A stretch of DNA of 34,838 nt from CAZLMW01 sp964560875 (GTDB lineage Bacteria > Myxococcota_A > UBA9042): NCBI GenBank assembly GCA_964560875.1, contig CAZLMW010000089.1, positions 1 to 34,838 on the forward strand, in the 5' to 3' direction. The notes under the pieces were generated by a model. That model worked only from the letters and a program-made list of their open reading frames with translations, did no database searches and was not told the origin of the DNA. A program made the position numbers and the translations under genes. Positions 1-8,652 of this stretch are shown here, piece after piece; position 1 is the first letter of the stretch; every line of letters starts with the position of its first letter.

Positions 1-650
1 TGCCCGGCGGCCTGCATTTCGGCGTGCGCATGGCCGTGGCCAAGTTGCCCGACGGCACGCTCTGGCTGCATTCGCCGATCGCGATCGACGCCGAACTCGC
101 GGCGCAAATCGACGACCTCGGCGCGGTCTCGCACATCATCGCGCCCAACCTCTTTCACAACGCCTGGGCCGGCGACGCCAAGAAGCGCTACCCCAACGCG
201 ACGCTTCATGGCCCCGCGGCCTTGCGCGCCAAGAAGAAGGACATCCCGCTCGACGCAGAGCTCGGGCAACCGCACGACGATTGGGGCGACCTTTTCGCCG
301 TCCAGGGGCTGCGCGGCGCGCCGATGGTCGACGAGTTTGTGTTCCTGCATCGCCCGAGCAAGACGCTCATCACGACCGACATGGTGTTCAACATCGTCGC
401 GCCCAAGAACGTGCAGACCCGTGTGCTCATGTGGATGGTCGGTTGCAGCGGGTCGTGCCAGATGAGCCGGTCTTGGAAGCATTTCTTCGCCCGCGACAAG
501 GCAGCGCTCGGCGACGACATCGTCAACGTGCTGAAGTGGGACTTCGACCGGGTGACGATGTGCCACGGCGACGTGATCGAGACCGGCGGAAAGGCCGTTG
601 TGATGGAAGCGGCGCGCTGGATCGTGCCGAGCAAGCTCCTCCCCGCCTGA
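1..650 (+). CDS. DUF4336 domain protein, 5' end outside window
   Basis: The reading frame is open from the first base (first full codon at position 3) to a TGA at 648-650, so the gene starts before the window. The GTG at 24 is unlikely to be the true start, because the residues before it (PGGLHFGVRMAV) continue the usual DUF4336 opening, in which an RM pair precedes the first strand. Family-like motifs follow: LWLHSPIAID, then HIIAPNLFHNAWAGD, then TLITTDMVFN. DUF4336 proteins have a metallo-beta-lactamase-like fold but no settled function, and the classic HxHxDH metal motif is not present here. The protein looks soluble, with no membrane segment in the visible part. It converges with the GlmS-like gene; the 115 bases between them hold no recognisable hairpin. 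Confidence 0.8.
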   Translation, partial: PGGLHFGVRMAVAKLPDGTLWLHSPIAIDAELAAQIDDLGAVSHIIAPNLFHNAWAGDAKKRYPNATLHGPAALRAKKKDIPLDAELGQPHDDWGDLFAVQGLRGAPMVDEFVFLHRPSKTLITTDMVFNIVAPKNVQTRVLMWMVGCSGSCQMSRSWKHFFARDKAALGDDIVNVLKWDFDRVTMCHGDVIETGGKAVVMEAARWIVPSKLLPA

Positions 651-765
651 TCGAGAGCGCGGCCAACTTCCTGCACGCGATGCGTCGTCCCAGGCGACTG
701 GAAGGCCCACCAAGACGTCGTAAGCCCGATGACCGAGCAGGCACTCAGACGAGGCCGCACACCGT

Positions 766-3399
766 TCAGTCGACCGTGATGGACTTGCTGACGTTCTTGG
801 GCACGTCGGGATGCACGCCGTGGCCCTCGAAGCCAAGCCGGTTGAGGTATTGCGCCTTGGCGACCGACATCTTGAGCGCGAGCCGTTGCAGCACAAGCGT
901 GGCCGTGAACAGCGACATCAACGTGTCATTGGTGCGGGGCAGTTCGATGTAGATGTGCCGATAGCCATCGTTGTCGGCCGGTTTCTTGCCCGCCGCGAGG
1001 CGCAACGCAGCGCTGTCTTCGGCCACGACGACCGTCGAGGCGCCGCGGATCTTGTGCGTGTTGATTTGCGAGACGGTCAACGCGACGTCGCGGGGATCCG
1101 GACCGGTGATGTAGATGAGCGGATAGTCGTCGTAGAGCACGTCCAGCAGCGCCGGGCGATCCAGGTTGTCGTGCAACAAGGCCCTTTCGTCCGGCGCGAG
1201 CCCAAAGCCGCTATCGGGGTGGAACACGGCGTCATTCACCGACTGGGCGAGGCGGCGCAGGCTTGTCCCGTCCTTTCCGTTGGCGGCGGCCTTGGCGAGC
1301 AGGCCGTCGATCACCTCCGCCGTGCGCGCCATCAGGGCCCGCACCTGGGGCGGTCCGAAGACGGTGTTGTGGCCGAGGATCGTGTTGGGTCCGTGTTTGA
1401 ATTCGCTGCCCTCGTAGCCCTCGGTGTGGTTGAGCACCACCTCGCGGACCTTCAGCGCGCCCTCCTTGGCGATGGCGTTGATGCGCGTCGCGAGGATGTG
1501 GATCGACGGGCGCAGGTAGAGCAATTGGGCGGCCTCGTCGACTGCGGCGTCGGTGCTTTCGAAGGTGGCGCGCAGCAGGTCTGGCAGGGTGTGAAGGCGA
1601 TCGAAGCGGGCGCCAACATCGGCGCCCATCGCGGCCCGGGCCGACGCGTCGAATGAGCCGTCTCCGCAGCGAGCTTCGCCAACCTTGAGGGCCAATCCGT
1701 ACAGGACCGCGACCTGGTTCATGAAGCTCTTCGTCGCCGGCACCGCGATCTCGGGTCCGCACCGCAGCGGGATGACGACGTCCGTCTTCTCCTGCGCCAG
1801 GGTGGAGTTGATGTTGTTGATGATACCGATGCGCCGCACATCTCGGCCGCTGCCGATGATGTCGTTCATGATGTCGATGAGGTCCTTGGTCTCACCGCTT
1901 TGGCTGATGGCGACAACGACGTCTCCGTCGCGGATGGTGCGCGAATAGCGGCCGCGGAATTCACCCGGCAACATCGGCGTGAGCTCGAGGCAGGCGACCT
2001 CGTTGAAGAACACAGCCCCGGCCAGCGCGGCGTTGTACGAGCTCCCGCAGCACGCGACGAGGACACGGCGACCGCGGCGATGGGCATCGAGCACGGCGTC
2101 GACAAACCCCTGCACAGCCGTCGCGTATTCGCGGGCGTCGGTGCGCTCGATGATCGCGTCGAGCAGGCGCACGGCGAAACGATCATTGGTGTCGCGGGTC
2201 ATCGGCAGGACGTCGGCGAGCAGGCCAGCTTCCTGCGACGTCAGCTTTTCGGCGAGCAGGTCAACGGGCCCCGAGTTGTCGCCCCGCAGCTCGGTCGGGA
2301 TTCGCGCCACCAAGCGCGCAAATGCGTCGCTGTCGGCGAGATCGATGAAACGCGCGCGGATATCGTCGTCGGCGAAAACGCTGCGAAGTCCGTCAAGGTA
2401 TGCGACGACGGCGGCGGCGTCTTCGGGGGGCACGGTGTCGAGATAGGGGGCCAGGGAACGGGTGCTTGCCGAGCCACCATGGAGCATCCGGACCACGCCG
2501 CGAACCGTATCTTCCTGGGCCGCGATCTCCTGGTCCATGAAGTAGTCGAACGACGGTAGCAGCGAGATATCGGCAGCCTGCAATCGACTGCGACGCGGCT
2601 CGCGAGGCAGCGCCACGGGAATCGGACCGTCGGGGCCATCTTCGTGACCATAAACGGCGTAGCCAGCGTCCGAAAACTCGACAAATTCGCCCTGCACGAT
2701 GGGCACGACGACACGGGTGAGCTTGAGCACCGACGACAGGTCCGACGACGCGATTCGGAACCGCACACCGCGCTCATCTGTGCCGATGCCGGCGTACAGG
2801 CTGCTGCCGTGTTTGATGGCCCATAGCGTGCGGGTCGGTGGATCCACGATCACCGCGGCGAACGATCCTTCGAGGCGCGCGGCGGCGGCGGCGGTGATGG
2901 CCTGCCGCATCACGTTGCGGCGGGTCGTGGCGTCATCGCGCTTGGCGGGATCGGTTTGGGCGATCCTGTGGGCGAAGAGGTGCTCGATCGTATGGACGAC
3001 CATCTCGCCGTCGTTGTCGCTGCGGACGGCGTGGCCCTCATCGATAAGCCACTGCTTGAGCGTGTCGCAGTTGGTGACGTTGCCGTTGTGAGCGCCGTAC
3101 AGGTGAATCTTGCAGGTCACATCGTGCGGCTGCGCGTTGAGGTCGTCGACAGCGCCAAACGTCGCCCAGCGCACCTGTCCGCAGAGGATGCGCCCGCTCA
3201 TCACGTCGATCCCGAGCTTCTTGGCCATCACCGACGGGGCGCCGACACCCTTGCGGAGTGTGACCTTGTCTTCCGCCGATTGGATCGCCGCGCCGGTGGA
3301 GTCGTAGCCGCGGTATTCGAGCGTCTTGAGCAGCTCGGTAGCGATGCGACCCAGGTCGTCGCGGGGCTCGTCGTAGATGAGGCCGATCACACCACACAT
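766..3399 (-). CDS. GlmS-like glutamine amidotransferase/SIS isomerase, enlarged (877 aa)
   Basis: The protein resembles glutamine:fructose-6-phosphate aminotransferase, which makes glucosamine-6-phosphate for peptidoglycan and LPS in the cytoplasm. It starts MCGVIGLI, so Cys2 is the N-terminal nucleophile of a class II glutaminase domain (about 1-240), with YRGYDSTG, RWATFG and HNGNVTN motifs. Two SIS domains follow. The first has CCGSSYNAAL and ISQSGETKD; the second has KEGALKVRE and EFKHGP, and the C-terminus is SKSITVD. Residues equivalent to the E. coli isomerase set (E646, K650, E653, H669, K872 here) are present. E. coli GlmS has about 609 residues. Two extra segments explain the size: about 305-440, between the glutaminase and the first SIS domain, and about 680-755 inside the second SIS domain. 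GGAGAG lies 6 bases before ATG 3399. Whether it is the housekeeping GlmS or acts on another sugar phosphate is open. Confidence 0.85.
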   Translation of the reverse strand: MCGVIGLIYDEPRDDLGRIATELLKTLEYRGYDSTGAAIQSAEDKVTLRKGVGAPSVMAKKLGIDVMSGRILCGQVRWATFGAVDDLNAQPHDVTCKIHLYGAHNGNVTNCDTLKQWLIDEGHAVRSDNDGEMVVHTIEHLFAHRIAQTDPAKRDDATTRRNVMRQAITAAAAARLEGSFAAVIVDPPTRTLWAIKHGSSLYAGIGTDERGVRFRIASSDLSSVLKLTRVVVPIVQGEFVEFSDAGYAVYGHEDGPDGPIPVALPREPRRSRLQAADISLLPSFDYFMDQEIAAQEDTVRGVVRMLHGGSASTRSLAPYLDTVPPEDAAAVVAYLDGLRSVFADDDIRARFIDLADSDAFARLVARIPTELRGDNSGPVDLLAEKLTSQEAGLLADVLPMTRDTNDRFAVRLLDAIIERTDAREYATAVQGFVDAVLDAHRRGRRVLVACCGSSYNAALAGAVFFNEVACLELTPMLPGEFRGRYSRTIRDGDVVVAISQSGETKDLIDIMNDIIGSGRDVRRIGIINNINSTLAQEKTDVVIPLRCGPEIAVPATKSFMNQVAVLYGLALKVGEARCGDGSFDASARAAMGADVGARFDRLHTLPDLLRATFESTDAAVDEAAQLLYLRPSIHILATRINAIAKEGALKVREVVLNHTEGYEGSEFKHGPNTILGHNTVFGPPQVRALMARTAEVIDGLLAKAAANGKDGTSLRRLAQSVNDAVFHPDSGFGLAPDERALLHDNLDRPALLDVLYDDYPLIYITGPDPRDVALTVSQINTHKIRGASTVVVAEDSAALRLAAGKKPADNDGYRHIYIELPRTNDTLMSLFTATLVLQRLALKMSVAKAQYLNRLGFEGHGVHPDVPKNVSKSITVD

Positions 3400-3456
3400 G
3401 GGGCGCTCTCCAGGGTTGCGGCGCGACGCCGCGGGTTGGTCAACCGATGCCGCCGC

Positions 3457-3795
3457 TCAGAACATCTCGGAGGCTTCGCGCAGGCAGTCTTCGCACGTCT
3501 CGATCCACGGCGTGTCATCGACGGCGCCCTTCGGAAATTCCTGCCCGCACTCGATGCAGGCACCGAACGCCTTGGTCTCCAACCGATTTTGGGCGCGGAT
3601 GATCTGGTCGAGGAAGATGCGCACTTTCTCGTGCGGCTTCAGACCGGGCAACATGTCCTGCGGCAGCTCGATCGTGCTCATGGTCACGTTCATGCCGGCG
3701 AGCAGCTGCGTGAGCTTCTCGTTGACGGCCCAGCCTTTGCGCATCAGTTCGCGTTTGTAGCGCTTCCTGTCGGCCTTGGAGAATCGTTTGCCCAT
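3457..3795 (-). CDS. DksA/TraR-type C4 zinc-finger protein
   Basis: This 112-residue protein has a basic N-terminus (MGKRFSKADRKRYKREL), a helical middle and a C-terminal four-cysteine finger with spacing C-x2-C-x17-C-x2-C (CIEC ... CEDC), as in the DksA/TraR family. DksA-type proteins bind the RNA polymerase secondary channel and modulate transcription with ppGpp. The DxxDxA coiled-coil tip motif of true DksA is not evident, so a DksA-like role is only a family inference and another zinc-binding role is possible. It lies upstream of the GlmS-like gene on the same strand with 57 bases between them, and may be cotranscribed. It is divergent from the hydroxyacyl-CoA dehydrogenase gene. Only a weak AGG precedes the ATG. 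Confidence 0.7.
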   Translation of the reverse strand: MGKRFSKADRKRYKRELMRKGWAVNEKLTQLLAGMNVTMSTIELPQDMLPGLKPHEKVRIFLDQIIRAQNRLETKAFGACIECGQEFPKGAVDDTPWIETCEDCLREASEMF

Positions 3796-3990
3796 GTGTG
3801 CCTGCTTGCCGAACCCGACGTCGAAGGGCCGTCATGATGGCGTCGCGGCCCGCCGCTTCCAACCCCCAGCGAGAGTATTCGGCGCACTTGCGCTTTGCGT
3901 CCCTCGCGGCTTCGCCCTTGCGGCGCCAGCCCAGCCGATTACTGTGCGTGCGCGCTCGCCTGTCTCCCCGGCGTGCCCAACCGGATCCGC

Positions 3991-4869
3991 ATGGACCACA
4001 TCCGCACAATCGCCCTGGTCGGCGCCGGACAAATGGGCGCCGGTATTGCGCAGGTAGCCGCCACGTCCGGCTACGACGTGCGGGTCTACGATACGCGGGC
4101 AGTCGCGCTGCAAAACGCCAGCAAGTCGGTCGCGAAAAGCCTGGACAAGAGCGCCGCGAAAGGCCGATTGCAGGACGGGGAAACCGCCGAAGAGGTGGCG
4201 AGCCGCATCGTCTGGACGTCCGACTTTGACGCCTTGCGCGACGCGGACTTCGCGATCGAAGCCGTCGTGGAGAACGAGGCGACCAAACGCGGGGTCTTTC
4301 AGCGCCTCGACAAGCTGCTGGACCCGCGGGCCATCGTCGCCTCCAACACGTCCTCGATCCCGATCACGAAGCTCTGCGCCGCGACCGAACGCGCCGACCG
4401 CGTCATCGGCATGCACTTCATGAACCCTGTGCCGATCATGAAGCTCGTGGAGGTGATTCGCGGCCTGCCGACGTCCGACGAGACCTTCAAGGCGACCGTC
4501 GAAATCGCGCACCAGCTGGGCAAGACCACCTGCGAATCGCAGGACTACCCCGGTTTCATCGTCAACCGCGTGCTGATCCCGTTCATCAACGAAGCCTGCT
4601 ACGCCGTGATGGAAGGTGTCGCGAGCCCCACCGACGTCGACAAAAGCTGCCGGCTCGGCCTCAACCACCCCATGGGCCCGCTCGCGCTTGCTGATTTCAT
4701 CGGCCTGGACACCGTGCTCGCCATCGCCGAGGTCCTCCACGCCGGTCTGGGCGACGCGAAATACAGACCGTGTCCCCTGCTGCGTCAGTACGTTGACGCC
4801 GGCTGGCTGGGGCGCAAGACCGGCCGCGGGTTCTACGACTACACCTCGAACGCCAACACCGACGCCTGA
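3991..4869 (+). CDS. 3-hydroxyacyl-CoA (3-hydroxybutyryl-CoA) dehydrogenase
   Basis: This 292-residue protein matches the single-function short 3-hydroxybutyryl-CoA dehydrogenase, which oxidises or reduces 3-hydroxyacyl-CoA with NAD(P) in the cytoplasm. The N-terminal Rossmann motif is GAGQMG (11-16). Catalytic motifs follow: SNTSS (118-122), MHFMNPVPIMKLVEVI with H142 and E154, and N192 in PGFIVNRVLIPFINEA. The C-terminal domain ends GWLGRKTGRGFYDY, which is typical. The open frame extends back to 3895, but the ATG at 3991 gives the normal family start directly before the first beta strand; a GTG at 3973 is an alternative. Only 9 bases separate it from the RND transporter gene, so the two are probably cotranscribed. 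This suggests a link to fatty acyl, butyrate or polyhydroxybutyrate metabolism, but the specific pathway cannot be read from the window. Confidence 0.9.
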   Translation: MDHIRTIALVGAGQMGAGIAQVAATSGYDVRVYDTRAVALQNASKSVAKSLDKSAAKGRLQDGETAEEVASRIVWTSDFDALRDADFAIEAVVENEATKRGVFQRLDKLLDPRAIVASNTSSIPITKLCAATERADRVIGMHFMNPVPIMKLVEVIRGLPTSDETFKATVEIAHQLGKTTCESQDYPGFIVNRVLIPFINEACYAVMEGVASPTDVDKSCRLGLNHPMGPLALADFIGLDTVLAIAEVLHAGLGDAKYRPCPLLRQYVDAGWLGRKTGRGFYDYTSNANTDA

Positions 4870-4878
4870 GGAGAAGCA

Positions 4879-7707
4879 ATGGCTGGCACGTCCGGAAGCG
4901 AAGCGGTCAACCCGTTCTTTGTTGCGTGGGCCGAATTCGTGCTGCGCTTCCGATGGCCGCTGCTGGCGATCACAATCGTCAGCACCATCGCGGCGGCGTG
5001 GTTCATCGCCAACAACATCCGCATGGACAACTCCGTCGAGGCGTTCACGGCCAGTGACTCGATCGACACCCACCTGCTGGAGCAGTTCCGCGACGAATTC
5101 GGCCGCGATGACATGTTCATCCTGCTGATCGAGGGCGATGTCTTCAGCAAGAGCTACCTCGATCGGCTCAAGAAGCTGCACGACGAGGTCGCGGCGATGG
5201 ACCTGCCGCTCAAGTCGCTCGGAAAACGCAGCAAGCGGTACGCGGCGTGGAAAGCCAAAGTCGCGGCCGAAGAGGCCGCAAATGGGACCAGACCCGCGCC
5301 CGCACCACCTCCACCTGCCCCTCCACCTCCCGCCTCCATGGCCGATCCTCCAGCGGAAGCTTCTGCGGCGAGCGTCGGAGACATGGGGGGCGACGACGAC
5401 TTTGCCGGTGGCGACGATTTCGACAGCGGCGACGGGGCGGCCGGCGACGACGACTTTGGCGACTTCGAGGACGACACGTCAGCTGGTGGCGCCAGCGGGG
5501 ACTCCGGCAAGGCGGCGACAACCGGTGACGGCGGCGCAGACGGCTCGGCGACCGGCGCGGACGACGGCTGGGGCGACGAAAAAGGCGGCTCGGTGGTCGA
5601 CGAGGTGATCTCGCTCATCAACGTTCGCCGCACCAAGGCCGATGGCGACGGAATCGAGGTTGGCAAGTGGTTCGATCCGATGCCAGCCGAAGCCGAGATT
5701 GCCGCGCTCAAAAAGCTCGTGCTCGCCGATCGAACGCTGGTCGGCCAGGTCGTCAGCGACGGCGCCAAGCACAGTGTCCTGCTCATCCGTACGCAGTTCA
5801 TGAGCGAGGAGGACAACGCGCTCGTCTGGAAGACCCTCCGGGACATGGGCCAACGTCACGAGACCGAAGACTTCAAGATCCTCGTCGCCGGACCGCCCGC
5901 GCTTGGCTCCGCCCTCAACGACCTGATGCTGACCGGATTTCAGCGCCTGATGAGCCTGTCGTTGGTGCTCATGTTCGTGCTCATGGTCTTGCTGTTCCGC
6001 CATCCGTTCGGCGTCATCGGGCCGATGGGCGTGGTCGTGATGGCGACGCTCGGGACGATGGGCGCGATGGCCGCGATGGACTGGCCGCTGACCATGCTGT
6101 CGCTGATCGTGCCGTCGTTCCTGGTGTGCGTCGGCATCGGCGATTCGGTGCACTTGCAGGTCGTCTATCGGCAGGAACGGCTCGCGGGGCTCGGCAACCA
6201 CGAAGCCATCGTCCGCTCGATGGGCACGACCGGCATCCCCGTGCTGTTCACGACGTTGACCACGATGATCGGCTTGCTGAGTTTCCAGTTCGCCGCCACC
6301 GACGCGATCCGCGAGATGGGCACTTCCGGCGCCATGGGTGTCGCCCTCGCCCTGCTGCACTCGCTCGTCTACCTGCCGATCATCCTGTCGTTCAACACCA
6401 AATCGCTGCTCGGCGCCCGCCGGTTCGAAGACAAAGCCGACTTCATCGAACGCGTGCTCGGCTGGGCGACGCGCTTCTCCAAAGACGAGGGCGCCCCCCA
6501 CGGCTGCCTCGATCGCAAGACCACGCCGCGCCGATTCCGCGCCGTCATCGTCATGGGCCTGATCATGATGGCGTCGGTCGCGGGAGCGTCCCAGCTGCGC
6601 GTCTACCACAACCCCGTTTCATGGATTCCCGAAGGATTCCCGACCCGTGACGCGTTTGACGGCCTGGACGAGCACCTCGCCGGCACCGCCTCCGTCTCGG
6701 TGATGTTCGACGCAAAAAAACCGGGCGGTATCAAGTCGCTCGAGCTGCTCAAGGCGATGGAGCGATTCGAGGAGCACATCCGCCGCTTCGAGCACCCGAA
6801 CTTCCCGCCCGGAACGCGCTTCATCGGCAGCACGATGAGCTTGCTCGACGTCGTCAAGGAGACCAATCGCGCCCTGCATGCCGGCGACGAGAAGTTCTAC
6901 CGCCTACCCGACACGGACCGGGGCGTGTCCGACCTCATGTTCATGTTCGAAAACGCGAGCCCCGACCAGCTCAAGCGCCTCGTGACCAACGACATGCGCA
7001 AGACGCACATGACGCTGCGGGTTCGTTGGGTCGACGCGACCAGCTACGGCCCGCTCATCGAGCACATCGAGGTCGGCGTCGACAAGTACTTCCGAGCCGC
7101 CGAGATCGACGCCGATGTGATCACCACCGGCGCCGTCTACAGCATCTTCTCGGTTATCTCGATGATCGTGTTCGACCTGTTGAAGAGCTTCGGCGTCGCC
7201 TTCGTTGTGATCACACTGCTGCTCATCGTCATGTTGCGCAGCTTGAAACTCGGGCTGATCGGCATGGTACCCAACCTGTTGCCGATCGCCGCCATCATGG
7301 GTGTGATGGGCGCGATGGATATCCCGATCGACATGGTCAACCTGCTCATCGCATCGATCGCCATCGGCATCGCCGTCGACGACACCATTCACTACCTGCA
7401 CCACTTCCACACCCACTATCAGCTCAACGGCAAGGTCCAGGACGCCATCCAGTACACGAAGATGCATAGCGGCCGCGCCATGATGAGCACGTCGACCATC
7501 CTCGTTATCGGTTTCGCGGTCTTCCTCTACTCGCAGATGGCGAACGTGCAGCGTTTCGGCGGCCTCGTGTCGTTGACCGTGATCTTCGCGCTGTTGATCG
7601 ATATCGTCTTCACGCCCGCGCTCTTGCGGGTGTTCTACAAGGACCGCACGCCGGCTGATTCGTCAGCGGGTCCGGCGTCGGCCCAACCGCCACAGGAGGC
7701 CGCATGA
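4879..7707 (+). CDS. MMPL/RND-family transporter (HAE3-like) with Pro- and Asp-rich insert
   Basis: This 942-residue inner-membrane protein has the layout of the RND superfamily MMPL group: a first membrane helix at about 26-44, a periplasmic loop, a block of helices after about residue 340, a second periplasmic loop, and a final block of helices. Both helix blocks carry the GIGDSVH or GIAVDDTIHY type of motif, whose acidic residue is expected in proton coupling. HAE3-type transporters move hydrophobic molecules such as hopanoids and lipids out of the inner membrane. Residues 135-238 form an insert in the first periplasmic loop: a proline-alanine run, then a Gly/Ser stretch with about 20 Asp. 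GAGGAGAAG precedes the ATG. The LolA-like gene overlaps its stop codon as ATGA. Substrate unknown. Confidence 0.88.
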   Translation: MAGTSGSEAVNPFFVAWAEFVLRFRWPLLAITIVSTIAAAWFIANNIRMDNSVEAFTASDSIDTHLLEQFRDEFGRDDMFILLIEGDVFSKSYLDRLKKLHDEVAAMDLPLKSLGKRSKRYAAWKAKVAAEEAANGTRPAPAPPPPAPPPPASMADPPAEASAASVGDMGGDDDFAGGDDFDSGDGAAGDDDFGDFEDDTSAGGASGDSGKAATTGDGGADGSATGADDGWGDEKGGSVVDEVISLINVRRTKADGDGIEVGKWFDPMPAEAEIAALKKLVLADRTLVGQVVSDGAKHSVLLIRTQFMSEEDNALVWKTLRDMGQRHETEDFKILVAGPPALGSALNDLMLTGFQRLMSLSLVLMFVLMVLLFRHPFGVIGPMGVVVMATLGTMGAMAAMDWPLTMLSLIVPSFLVCVGIGDSVHLQVVYRQERLAGLGNHEAIVRSMGTTGIPVLFTTLTTMIGLLSFQFAATDAIREMGTSGAMGVALALLHSLVYLPIILSFNTKSLLGARRFEDKADFIERVLGWATRFSKDEGAPHGCLDRKTTPRRFRAVIVMGLIMMASVAGASQLRVYHNPVSWIPEGFPTRDAFDGLDEHLAGTASVSVMFDAKKPGGIKSLELLKAMERFEEHIRRFEHPNFPPGTRFIGSTMSLLDVVKETNRALHAGDEKFYRLPDTDRGVSDLMFMFENASPDQLKRLVTNDMRKTHMTLRVRWVDATSYGPLIEHIEVGVDKYFRAAEIDADVITTGAVYSIFSVISMIVFDLLKSFGVAFVVITLLLIVMLRSLKLGLIGMVPNLLPIAAIMGVMGAMDIPIDMVNLLIASIAIGIAVDDTIHYLHHFHTHYQLNGKVQDAIQYTKMHSGRAMMSTSTILVIGFAVFLYSQMANVQRFGGLVSLTVIFALLIDIVFTPALLRVFYKDRTPADSSAGPASAQPPQEAA
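5281..5592 (+). other. Low-complexity Pro/Ala then Asp/Gly coding insert in the RND transporter
   Basis: This coding segment (residues 135-238 of the transporter) has no hydrophobic core. It begins with a run of prolines and alanines (about 137-153), then has repeated DDDF, GDDF and GDFED motifs among Gly, Ser and Ala, with about 20 Asp, 2 Glu and only 2 Lys between residues 165 and 235. It lies between the first membrane helix and the conserved part of the first periplasmic domain, so it should be a flexible, strongly acidic loop in the periplasm. The reading frame is intact on both sides. Calcium binding is possible from the Asp density but not shown. Confidence 0.75.
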
Positions 7708-8549
7708 AGCGCCCCAACCGCAAAACCACCGTCGCTGGGACCCTCGTCGCGCTCGCAGCCGCCGTTGCCACCGCATTCGTCGCGAGCCCCGCGTTCGCCA
7801 TCGCTCCGACCGAGACCGATCCGGCCAAGATCATGGCGGCGGTCGAAGCTCGGGACACCGGCGACAAGATGATCTCGCGCATGCAGATGACCATCAAAGA
7901 CGGGGCTGGACGCAGCCGCGTACGCGTCGTGCAGTCGCGCACCCTCAAGTTCAAGGGCGGCAGCAAGCAGATCATGTTCTTCGAGAGCCCGGCGGACATC
8001 CGCAACACCGGTCTGCTCTCAGTCGACTACGACGACGGCGCCAAGGACGACGACCAGTGGCTGTACCTGCCGAGCCTGCACAAGAGCACGCGCATCAGCA
8101 GCAGCGACAAGTCGGGCTCGTTCATGGGCAGCGACTTCACCTACAGCGACATGACCAAGAAGGACCCGAAGAACTACACGTACCGACTCGTCAAGCCGAG
8201 CGTGAAGGCCGGCGGCGAAGACTGCTGGCTCATCGAAGCGCGACCCAAGACGGCCAAGGAGAAGCGCGAGACCGGCTACGTCAAGACGATGACCTGGATC
8301 AGCAAGAGCAAACTCGTCCCGGTGCAGGGCAAGATGTGGGTCCGCGAAGGCAAGAAGCTCAAGTTCATGAAGTCGACCAAGATCAAGAAGGTCGGCGGCA
8401 TCTGGATGCCCCACAAGCTGGCCATCCGCACGGTACGCGGCCGCAAGGTCCAATCGACCACGGTGCTCAACTTCCTGACCATCAAGGTCGGCGACAAGTC
8501 CGTGAAAGCAGGCGATTTCAGCCAGCGCCGGCTCGAGAAGGGCATCTAA
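7704..8549 (+). CDS. LolA-like outer-membrane lipoprotein-sorting family protein
   Basis: This 281-residue protein has a signal peptide (MKRPNRKTT, an Ala/Val/Leu-rich core, probable cleavage after SPAFA) followed by a domain of the LolA-like family annotated as outer membrane lipoprotein-sorting protein. Typical elements are the R-DTGDKMISRM opening, an FFESPADIRNTGLLSVDY segment, DDQWLYLPSLHKSTRISSSD, and FMGSDFTYSDM. Members are periplasmic half-barrels thought to carry lipids or lipoproteins and are commonly encoded beside MMPL/RND transporters and DUF1302-type proteins, as here. AGGAGG lies 4 bases before the ATG, which overlaps the transporter stop by four bases, so translation is probably coupled. 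A TAA ends the gene three bases before the first assembly gap. Confidence 0.85.
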   Translation: MKRPNRKTTVAGTLVALAAAVATAFVASPAFAIAPTETDPAKIMAAVEARDTGDKMISRMQMTIKDGAGRSRVRVVQSRTLKFKGGSKQIMFFESPADIRNTGLLSVDYDDGAKDDDQWLYLPSLHKSTRISSSDKSGSFMGSDFTYSDMTKKDPKNYTYRLVKPSVKAGGEDCWLIEARPKTAKEKRETGYVKTMTWISKSKLVPVQGKMWVREGKKLKFMKSTKIKKVGGIWMPHKLAIRTVRGRKVQSTTVLNFLTIKVGDKSVKAGDFSQRRLEKGI

Positions 8550-8552
8550 AGC

Positions 8553-8652
8553 NNNNNNNNNNNNNNNNNNNNNNNNNNNNNNNNNNNNNNNNNNNNNNNN
8601 NNNNNNNNNNNNNNNNNNNNNNNNNNNNNNNNNNNNNNNNNNNNNNNNNNNN
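8553..8652. other. Assembly gap (100 N)
   Basis: There are exactly 100 N, the conventional placeholder for a scaffold join of unknown size. The LolA-like gene ends just before it and the DUF1302-type gene is already open just after it, so at least the 5' part of that gene is missing. Any translation that reads through the N run is an artefact. Confidence 0.99.

Noticed and set aside
3832..5181. Minus-strand open frame of 449 codons opposite the 3-hydroxyacyl-CoA dehydrogenase
   Set aside because: It is an antisense shadow of a recognised enzyme, rich in Asp/Arg/Val/His, with no family motif.
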